NCBI GenBank assembly: GCA_963573315.1
Contig: OY752149.1
Span: 558,001 to 622,000 of the forward strand
Direction: 5' to 3'
Length of the DNA: 64,000 nucleotides
DNA from: Entomortierella parvispora
Lineage: Eukaryota; Mortierellomycota; Mortierellomycetes; Mortierellales; Mortierellaceae
The translations under genes were made by a program, and so were the position numbers. Below are positions 56,068 through 64,000 of the stretch, piece after piece. Each line of letters begins with the position of its first letter. Position 1 is the stretch's first letter. The notes beneath the pieces are model-generated. The model was not told the origin of the DNA and made no database searches. It saw only the letters and a list, made by a program, of their open reading frames with translations.

Positions 56068-56680
56068 GTCTTTGTATAACTTTGTCAAGACTGGACGGTG
56101 GGAGGGAGAGGGAGGGGGGGAGAGAGAGGGGGGATGTGAAGTTCGGGTGGGGAGGTGGACAACAGAACATCTTCTTATACTCTTGAGAAAAGCTTATATG
56201 GAACAAGGAACCGACAACGGGAGCATCCTTCAACAAAGCGCTAAAGCTGTGAAACCGTGGGCGTGTCTTGTCGTGCCTGAGGGCCGACAACCAACCCAGT
56301 GCTCTCGGCCCATTTTCTTGTGACAAAGGCAGGCTCAACAACACCTTGCGTTGTTTTGAAAGTCCTTTCGGGGCAAGTTCATCTCTGACCACAGGCGCGA
56401 TCGCTGAAATGTGATGTGCATGAGGGCTTGAGGGCTGTTGCCGTCTGAGCCACCTTTGTAACACCCGACTGTGGTCTCGCCAATCTTAAATAGAGATATC
56501 CCTCTTTCGACTCTTTCGATTCTGCCATAAGATCGATTAGTCTACAGTTGCGAACATAGAAAACATCCTCGGAGTCCCTATAGTAGACTAGTCTATGTGT
56601 TTCTCAAGACAGGGAAGCGTCTTATGACTCTTATTACCCTTGGAATGTTCCATTTATTTTCTGTCTCCAACATTCAGTGT
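56068..56680. other. Intergenic spacer
   Basis: 613 bp between the membrane-protein ATG and the 3' end of the kinase gene. A G/A-rich tract lies at 56099-56135. No gene seen. Confidence 0.5.
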
Positions 56681-58798
56681 TTAAATCTGCAGGTTATCCA
56701 GGGTCTCGTCAATTTGCTTGAGCTTCAAAAAGACATCGCAGCCATATCCTTGAAGTGGGATCAAGTCAATCTTCCCACCAAAGTACTGAGCGTAGATTCT
56801 CGTCAGCGGCAATCTAAAACGAAAAGACATAACGACCAGACGATACAATTACGAGAATCAACGTTGAGTTTCAGAACATTTGATTGTGGGTAGTAGAGAT
56901 CGCTCACTGTTTGCCAATCTTACCCAAATCCTAGTCCAGCGATAGGACCTCCCAAGCCGGCCTGCATCGCCAATCGACTGACGCCCTTGAAGATACTATC
57001 AACTCCATAAGGCGAATCTCCTGCTCCTGCATCCGTGTTTTCATATGGCGAAGACTCGTTTTCGTTCTTGACTGTCGTAAATGAATAATCAAAAATAGCG
57101 TCAAAGTCCTCCCTAGAGATGCCTCCTCCATGATCTCGAATTCGAATTGTAATCTCGTGTTCTCCTTTAGCAATTGTCACCTCAACAGGTGGGTGACCAA
57201 ACTCGTTAGGGCGTTTCGTTATATCCTGAAGGTCATCCTCCTCGCTCACAATCACGGTTCCGGCCTTGCTGGTGCCGCTCTGTGACAGCGATGTACGCCT
57301 CTCCTGCTGACCTCCGTGTCCATGTCCATACGGGTTCAAGGCTGATCGACCCATCTTTTGAGAATGCTCCACCGTGGCACGGACCGAATTCTTGAGCAGC
57401 TCGCAGAGGATATACTCCAGATGCACAGGCACATATGTGAAAGTCGTGTCTGTTTGACCATTGATCACAACCTCAGGACTCGAGCCGTAATTGACATCGC
57501 ACAGTTCCTGCACAAATGATGCACAAGATCGAATCAACTCTGCTGGCTTCAGTTCCCGATCCACAACGCCAACCCATCTCTTGGATCCTTTATCGCCTCC
57601 CAGGACAGTCCCTTTTTCTGGCGATGAGTGCTCCCCATCCTGATGCCCATCCGGGTGTTGCTGTTCCCTCACTGAGATGACCTGTTCAGCAATCAGCCGG
57701 ATACCGATACGTGCTCTGATCATCTCGTCCAAAAACTTTTTGATATCCTCCTTGCTCATGTACTTTTTGCACTCTTGGAATCCTAGCAAAAAAAAAAAAA
57801 GTATAACTACGATAAGAAAATAGGACTATTGAGACTCTCATCCTCCTGTCTTTGCGAGATTCTATTTTCGTACCTTGTGAAAGCATTGGGACCACATCCG
57901 CATGAGACTCCACCAGCCCCTGCAAAACAGCCGCAAACCGATCCAGAGATTCCTTGTCTTCGATTTCCTCCGGACTGGCTGTGATGGTTTGAAATGAGTC
58001 ATAGTAAAGCTTATACACCCGCTTGATGTAAGGGTTGGTTCCAACAATGAACGGCAGTTTCTGGGTCGCCTTGATCAATCGCGCCAAACGAACAGGCAAC
58101 TCCTTGCGTGCATAACGAGCCACGCCCAGATTGACCTCTAAATCCGTGGAATGTTCCTGTTGCTGTTGATCCTCCAAAGATGTCGAGGATGACCCTGAAC
58201 GACCAAGGCCGAGTAGTGTCTTTAGGGTCACAGTTTGAAGTTCCTGACTGGCGTACTGTTGTTGGATGGTGTTGAAAAAAAAGACATTGTTAGTCGTAGA
58301 GATAATAAATAGGAGGTCGGTCCTATCTTGCCCGTTGTATTATGGTTGTATCGATACCTGAGTCACTTTGTCGTCATAAAAGGATACAACATCATCCAAC
58401 TCCTTTGGCTCGGATTGAGTAAAGAGGTTCCTTCGGGCATGCAGTAAAGGTGGCACGTAGGATGGGATGGCAATGGTCTCTGATGCCAGTGATGACAGCA
58501 GGAGAGTATGCTTGCTATGGCATTGGATGCGGCCGGTACTCGCACGTCCTAGTGGCGGAGCTTGGATCGAAAGACTGCGTTTTGAGCCGGCGGCGATGCT
58601 TCTTGCCAATGGCCTAGAGGTTGAGGAGACCAGCGTGGAGGTAGAGCTAAGAACTACCTTTGCTGATGAGGAGCAAGAACGGTGGGAGAGTAGAATCGCT
58701 GGTTGACGAACTGTCCATTGGGGCGATGTACTAACTTGAGCTGCCTCGGATGACCTGCCAACGAGTCTGGCAATGTGCCGTGTCCGCTGCGAGTTCAT
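56681..58798 (-). CDS. Mitochondrial PDK/BCKDK-family protein kinase
   Basis: Four exons on the complement: 58798-58358, 58255-57874, 57782-56924 and 56813-56681, coding 604 residues. The family phosphorylates and inactivates pyruvate or branched-chain 2-oxoacid dehydrogenase in the mitochondrial matrix. The N-terminal 120 residues are Ser/Arg-rich, as a presequence. The four-helix regulatory domain includes LARLIKATQKLPFIVGTNPYI and FLDEMIRARIGIRLIAEQ. The GHKL ATPase part has the N-box ELLKNSVRAT, G1 box RDHGGGI and, across the last intron, G2 box GLGFGLPLTRIYAQYFGG. The C-terminus LIPLQGYGCDVFLKL is the usual end. Low-complexity inserts after the N-box (GHGHGGQQERR and onward) make it longer than the roughly 400-residue norm. 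The sequence around residues 250-300 leaves open which of the two dehydrogenases is the target. Confidence 0.92.
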
Positions 58799-59116
58799 GG
58801 CGTAGTAGGATGAGGAGCGAGACGAAGGATGGGTTGGGGATGAAGAAAAGATTGCGGATCTGACTAAAAGCTGGAGAAGCGAGCACAGGATGGAAGAAGG
58901 AAAGGAAAAAAGATGGATGGATGGAACAATGAGGGTTGGCGGAAGGAAAAGAAAAAAAGGAGATACGGGAACACAAAGAGAAACATGGATCGTGACTCGG
59001 CTGTAACTTTCTCACGCATGTCGTCTTGCCCCCCTGTACGACCAGAGCACGACATTTCATTTCATTTCTTTCTATTATTTTTTGCTGTTCCTTTACTCAT
59101 TCTTCCTTCAAAGGAG
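58799..59116. promoter_or_regulatory. Spacer between the kinase start and the ERG8 3' end
   Basis: 318 bp; T/C-rich on the coding strand of the kinase. No gene seen. Confidence 0.45.
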
Positions 59117-61006
59117 TCAAAGGCTGAGCAAGCGCTGCACCGTCGCACTGTGTGCCTTTGTGGTCTCTACGTTTTCGCTTAACTCCACCACCAATCCACC
59201 GTCCACAGACTCGGTGCACAGTAGAGGGCCTACACTCATCTCCTGGAATCCGGACCACACGCCAGCGACCGCCTCCCTGGCGGCATCTGAGAGCACAATG
59301 CAAAAGATCGCGTCGAATCCACCAGCTAATAAAAAATAAGGGAATAGGAATGACAAGACTTTTGTTAGGGCGGTGCAATTTGATTCATCCTTCAGCTCAA
59401 AAACCGTGGTAGACCGCTCTTTACCTCCAGGAACTCCGGCCATGAGGACACCAGGGATTTCAAGACAAGCATCCAAAAGTCTCGTCTGCTCCTTGGGCTC
59501 CACAGGTACCTCTGACAACTCACTCATCTCACGCAAATAGCGGCGCACGGACTGGAACTCTTCATAGATCTTGACCAACTGCTCCATGGTCGCATCCCGT
59601 CCTTGGATCGACTGTCCAACAAGTCCGTCCCACGAGGTCGCTGGCACCTCGCTGGCTCTCTCTACAGCCGAGTCATAATCCTTGTGGTGATCCTTTGACA
59701 ACTGATCCAACTCCTTCAGCAACGCTACGACGCGATCATTGGCGGCTCCAAGATGATCCCACAGTCCATTCGCCTCCTCAGGCTTGCTCTTTCTCCATTT
59801 GAGGACATTCGAGACTAGAGTGGGTGTATGACTTCCAGCATCGATATCCGCCAACATGAGATGCAATCTAGGCGCCAATTGGAAGGGAACAACCTCATTG
59901 TCCCATTTCGTTTGCGATGGGTCCAAAGCTTTCAACAATCCCGGGATGTCGTTCTTGGCGTCATGGTTCATAACCTCCTGTAGCAGCTCGGGTCTGAACC
60001 GTCTATATGTATGGCTTCCCCACACAGCCGAGGAGACATCAAATCCACTGCCGACCTTGCCTTGAGCAAGACAATGGACAAACTGGGCGGCGTTATGAAG
60101 GAATTGTTTGTGGGCAAGGGCATCCTTGGGGTTGGAATCCTGGGCCTTGAAATGAGTAAAGAGCGCCGAGACCAAAGAGGTGATTAGTGCCGCAGAAGAT
60201 CCCAGTCCTGTCTTGTTGACCTTGCTCAATGTGGTATGTGTCGATGCAAAGAGTGGAATCTGCTTCAGAGAATCTGCCGTAAGGGGAAGACCGAGATTGT
60301 CCAGCTAATAACGTAGACATCGTATGCAGGAACTATTAGTGCCTACGATTTTGCTTTTGTCCTGTTTTCAACGCTGTTTTGAGCTCTCAAGTCGTGAACG
60401 AACCTCTTTCCTTTGAGAGTAAAAATCGTTGTTTCCTGCAATCACAATGTCCAGTCCAGAGTCCAGAGTCGTTTCCATTCTCTCGGTTGGAATCAGATGG
60501 CCCATCATGCCAAGCGAGTAGACCAAGGCCAGCTCTACGAATGTGTTTCGAGACTCATCCTCGTTACTATGGTCGTGAACAATGCTTCTGTTAGTAAACT
60601 GTTTCAAAAACAGGTCAAGTCCCAAGCGTCCAAGGCTTTACCTTGGGACAACCTGGACCTCCTTGCCTTGGATGTGGACCCAATAAGTCCACGTAGCGCT
60701 TTGAAACTGAGGTGACCTCACAGTGATCCGGAAAGGACTGGTGGCGGTAGCCCTTTGGGACTGAGCAGGACGGATTATGGTATAGAAGCGAGCATCAGTA
60801 GCGACGACCAAGCCCGAGAATGCGGGGTCGAGGACGAGATAGCCTCCGGCCAGCAGGACCTTTCCTGGGGCAGAGACGATCCTATTGATAGAGACAGAAG
60901 CGCGTGTTGGTGATTAAGGATGACAATGACGACAACGACAGCGACAACGAGGTGCTTGAACGCGAGCGAGTGAGAGGGGTTTCAGGACGTACGTGGTGTG
61001 TGTCAT
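59117..61006 (-). CDS. ERG8: Phosphomevalonate kinase
   Basis: Five exons on the complement: 61006-60993 (only 14 nt), 60881-60642, 60587-60404, 60304-59425 and 59325-59117, coding 508 residues. Erg8 phosphorylates mevalonate 5-phosphate with ATP in the mevalonate pathway to sterols. It is a GHMP kinase: the start MTHTIVSAPGKVLLAGGYLVLD is motif 1, KVNKTGLGSSAALITSLV the ATP-binding glycine-rich motif 2, and GVPGAGGFDAIFCIV motif 3. KVGSGFDVSSAVWGSHTYRRF is characteristic of fungal Erg8. The donor of exon 3 is a weak GTTCGT. The last intron is 99 nt and has no stop in frame, so its retention would insert 33 residues inside motif 3. Assignment is confident. Confidence 0.95.
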
Positions 61007-62082
61007 TGTTCAGCGGGATGAATGCAAGGGGGATGCGGACAGGAGTGAGAGGGTGATGATGAATGGGCGAAGGCGGGCGAGGAGAAGAGGGGTGGGAACA
61101 AAAGAAGGGAAGAACAAAGCAGAGCGGACAATCGAATCGGGTCAGCTCAGAAAAGTGGACTGATCGCCGCCAGAGGAGGGAAGAGGCGCCAGAGATGGCC
61201 GTTGCAGGACACGCGATTGCACGCGTTCCTGCTGCGTCACAAAGTTGGGCAAAAAATTCGTGTTGAAAAGAGATCTCTTCACAACAGACATCTCTTTTTC
61301 TTCCTTCCTCCCTCCTGCTTCCCTCCCTCCCTTCCTCCTCCTTGACCTTGACTAGACCCCTTTCCCTCTTCTTCCCGTCGCGATCTTACTCGTGTAAAAC
61401 TCAAAAGGTATGTAACATGTTCAGTCCACCCACTCCCTTTCGCTCCTTCCTTCTCTTTCCCTTCACTACACCCACTTTTAAGTCAGAGCATTTGTTGCCC
61501 TCTCCTTCTGTAAGGAGCTTCCTCGTGGAGCTTTCTTACTGCAAGGGAGTAGTTGGTCGTTTGCTCGTTACAAATGTGGAAGATTAATGTTCCCACCGCC
61601 TGCTCTGTGTCTTGTTTTAAGACGCTTGCGATTGTGTGGGATGGCGTTTCATGAGAGTTGAAGATCTCATCAACCCATAACTCGAGATCTCGCATCTCGT
61701 TTTCTCCGATGGATTTTCTTAGTGTTTGAAACAAATATTCCCAATCTTTTCTTCTCTTTAATTACCTTTCTTTCATTGTTGGACAAAAACATGAATGAAT
61801 GTGAATGTTGAAGCAAAGCTAACAGATCTCTTGCTATTTGATTTGTTAGGTTTGTTTGTTGATTCGTTACTCCAGCAGAAGAGTCGTACTAAAAAAAAAA
61901 AAATAAAAAAAAAAGTTGATATTGCCAACATGTTGTCAGAACCAAGAACGCCTGCACGGAGATACTTGCCAAGTTGCCCCTTTTTGTATCTCGAAAAGCT
62001 CTATCTTCAGTATTTGAACATTTCTCTAGTCTCTTCCAAACCTTTTGTCTCTTCCCCTGCCTTTCTCCATCCTTATAAGAAA
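61007..62082. other. Divergent intergenic region between ERG8 and the TIL-type gene
   Basis: 1.08 kb. It has C/T-rich tracts around 61290-61380 and an A-rich block (A13 and A10 runs) at about 61891-61914. An upstream ATG at 61795 is in frame with the small secreted protein, but the 96 residues it would add look like untranslated A-rich leader. Confidence 0.5.
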
Positions 62083-62364
62083 ATGGTGTTTGTCAAAACT
62101 CATTCTCTCGGTTTCCTGACCCTCCTTGTCGCCTGTGTTTTGGCCGCGGCCGCCATGCCTGTCGCTGTCGCCAGCTGCCCAATTGGAATGATACAAGCCT
62201 GCGGAATGAACGATTGCACACCCACTTGCGACGGCAGTGAACGTGGCTTTGCTTGCGACAAGGTATGCCGCTACGGCTGCACTTGTGATATCAAGAATGG
62301 CTACTTCCGAAAGACTCGCACGAGTTCACAGTGCGTGAAATGCATCCCTCCTGAAGACCTCTGA
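62083..62364 (+). CDS. Small secreted cysteine-rich protein of TIL (trypsin-inhibitor-like) type
   Basis: Single exon of 93 residues. Residues 1-30 form a signal peptide (HSLGFLTLLVACVLAAAAMPVAVA). The mature part of about 63 residues has ten cysteines in the order SC, QACGMNDC, TPTC, FACDKVC, RYGCTC, SQC and KC. Spacing and the string VCRYGCTCDIKNGYFRK fit the TIL fold, a five-disulfide domain often found in serine-protease inhibitors and in von Willebrand-type proteins. The start at 62083 is preferred over the in-frame ATG at 61795 because only it gives a proper leader peptide. The gene converges with the next one, 167 bp between ends. A protease-inhibitor role is plausible but is an inference from the fold. 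Confidence 0.82.
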   Translation: MVFVKTHSLGFLTLLVACVLAAAAMPVAVASCPIGMIQACGMNDCTPTCDGSERGFACDKVCRYGCTCDIKNGYFRKTRTSSQCVKCIPPEDL

Positions 62365-62531
62365 TGTGAATAAAAGCTCACTTGGGGATGCGACCACAGC
62401 GTTGCACCTGAAAATCGTAACGGCGACCACTGGTTACCAGGCGCTTCTTGTTGTGAGGCGTCCAATGAGTGAATAATCAGGGACGGAATCGTGGTGTAAT
62501 TGTGTTATTGTTATTTATTCTCAGCTAGCGT

Positions 62532-64000
62532 TCACCGCCTCAGACGAACAAAGAAGGCATTGTGGCACATCACACTGTCTGGAGGAAGATACTCTTTGTA
62601 AAAGTTGATCAAGAATTGCTCTGGCTTGAATCCAAACTTTTGGTACATGATCTAGAAGGACAACGAGAAAATTAACTTGTTAAGTTTACCATAGACGAGA
62701 GAGTCGTGAGAGGGCAAGAGAATAAAGAGAGCTTACCATAGCTGGATTGTTGGCACTGACATGCAGGGTGATATCCCTGCTATTGGAGGCCTGCATCAAA
62801 TGATACAGCATGAACCTAGAAAGCAAAAGCTAGAGTCAGCGCCTGAGGTCATACAAAACTCTCTTCCCTGAGAACTGCTGCAACTCAATTGAGTGATGGC
62901 CAAGGTGTTAAAAATGGACTTACTGGCCAATACCCGCCTTCTCCCATCCTGCTGATACAGCGACATATGTAATGTATCCTTCAGGCGTCATGAAAGCACA
63001 TCCGACTACCAGTTTCTTGTAGAGGACCACCACAGAGTATTCTGGGTATTGCAACGCCTCAGTCACTAGAGTTCATAAAACACGCAAAGCATCTGTAAAT
63101 GATGGAGCACCAACAAAACTATTTCTTCCAAAAGATCACAATAAACTTACTGTCAATGCCAGGCCAGAAACGCCTACAAAGAATATCATTGACTTGCTTC
63201 AGATGCTCCCTCCTGAAGAAACAATAGTCAATGGGAGCATGGCCGGCTGACGGGTCCAGGTTGGATGCCCCATTTGCCAACCCCAATAACTGCTGTCGCT
63301 CCTGTTCCCGCAATTGCTGTTGCAGTTGCTGATGCCGCTCCATGGAGGACTGCTGACCAAACGATGCCACCGTGTCATCTCTCTTTCGCTTCTTGGCCGC
63401 CGCCTTGCCCAGCAATCCACTGAACGCAGGGTTGGTCCAGGGTGATGTTTTGGATGGATGACCTTGTCGAACTTTGATTTCATCCAAAACTTCCATCATG
63501 GCCGATCTTGATTCATAGTCTCTCCAAATAAAGTCGCTCAACACCTTGCCGGAGAAGGGACTCTTCCACACTGGATCCCAAGGCTTTCGAGTCAGACATT
63601 CGACAGGATTGCCCAACAGCCTCGATGCGAATGAATTTGCATAAGGCGTATGGTCAATCTTTTGAATCTTTGCCTGGAATTGTTCCTCTCGTATCCGTCG
63701 AAGCTCATATGGGTCGGGCGGGATATGTTTTGAAAGTCGTGTCAAATCCAGAGGCGACTCTAGGTGACCATGCATGTACTTTTCCATGTCAAAAATAGGG
63801 AGGTGTAAAAAGGCCTTCAGTCTCTTTAGTTGCAACTTCCGCTTGAATCGTGCTGCAACTGTCGGTAAGGCACTGGCCTTGGAGGCGTCTTCCAAAACCT
63901 GCAAAATATGCCACTCCTGTTGTCGCTGCAGCTGCTGGGCCGTCAAAACCGGCGGCGTTTTTGGAGAAGAATCAGTCAGCGATAGCCCATCCAACGACGG
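62532..64000 (-). CDS. KAT14/CSRP2BP-like GNAT acetyltransferase (5' part outside window)
   Basis: Exons on the complement: >64000-63151, 63065-62924, 62815-62737 and 62651-62532. The frame is still open with no ATG at the window edge, so the N-terminus is missing. The C-terminal 150 residues are a GNAT domain: CRRFWPGIDMTEALQYPEYS, VVVLYKKLVVGCAFMTPE, then AGWEKAGIGQFMLYHL, the acetyl-CoA-binding Q/R-x-x-G-x-G/A segment, and ITLHVSANNPAMIMYQKFGF, closing with HNAFFVRLRR. These strings are strikingly like animal KAT14, the histone acetyltransferase of the ATAC complex. Upstream are WDPVWKSPFSGKVLSDFIWRDYE and RKLQLKRLKAFLHLPIFD, a Gln-rich linker and a KRKR basic patch. Nuclear chromatin role is inferred from the family. 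Confidence 0.88.

Noticed and set aside
61795-62082. N-terminal extension of the TIL-type protein from an upstream ATG
   Set aside because: It would place a poly-Lys stretch and 96 residues before a classic signal peptide; the downstream ATG is far more plausible.

Overview
The window is nuclear DNA of a filamentous fungus. Genes lie on both strands and most have short introns (about 50-120 nt) with GTAAG-type donors and AG acceptors. Several proteins carry long Gln, Ser, Gly or Pro homopolymers. The gene set (Dicer, Cps1-type GT2 synthase, Mrs2, Bms1, Pex11, Erg8, cystinosin, a KAT14-type acetyltransferase rare in Dikarya) fits an early-diverging fungus; Mucoromycota, perhaps Mortierella-like, is my inference from gene content and style only. 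I found no tRNA, rRNA, CRISPR array, transposon ORF or viral gene.

Layout. 1-4 kb: two tandem type-B carboxylesterase genes on the minus strand, the first cut by the window edge. 5.9-19.8 kb: six minus-strand genes for a cystinosin-like transporter, a coiled-coil protein, an anillin-like protein with a PH domain, a RING/TRAF-type zinc-finger protein, Pex11 and an F-box/LRR protein. 21.3-27.7 kb: MRS2 (minus) and BMS1 (plus) diverge from a 498-bp intergenic region. 28.2-38.3 kb: a Cps1/hyaluronan-synthase-like GT2 enzyme, a tetraspanin-like protein and a Ser/Pro-rich secreted protein. 38.3-44.1 kb: mostly non-coding, with two small genes. 44.1-46.5 kb: a TilS-like tRNA(Ile)-lysidine synthase on the plus strand. 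46.7-54.8 kb: a complete Dicer-like gene followed upstream by a third carboxylesterase paralogue. 55.3-61.0 kb: a four-helix membrane protein, a PDK/BCKDK-family mitochondrial kinase and phosphomevalonate kinase. 62.1-64 kb: a small secreted TIL-type cysteine-rich protein and the 3' part of a KAT14-like acetyltransferase gene.

The most unusual feature is the architecture of the three carboxylesterases. Each has an N-terminal module of about 150 residues with the cysteine spacing and 'C-(S/V)TKLP-x-(L/V/I)C' ending of a C-type-lectin-like fold, joined to an otherwise normal alpha/beta-hydrolase. The intron after 'G(D/E)G' is at the same place in all three. Exon models below were built by hand from splice consensus plus reading-frame continuity; coding lengths of the complete models sum to whole codons.
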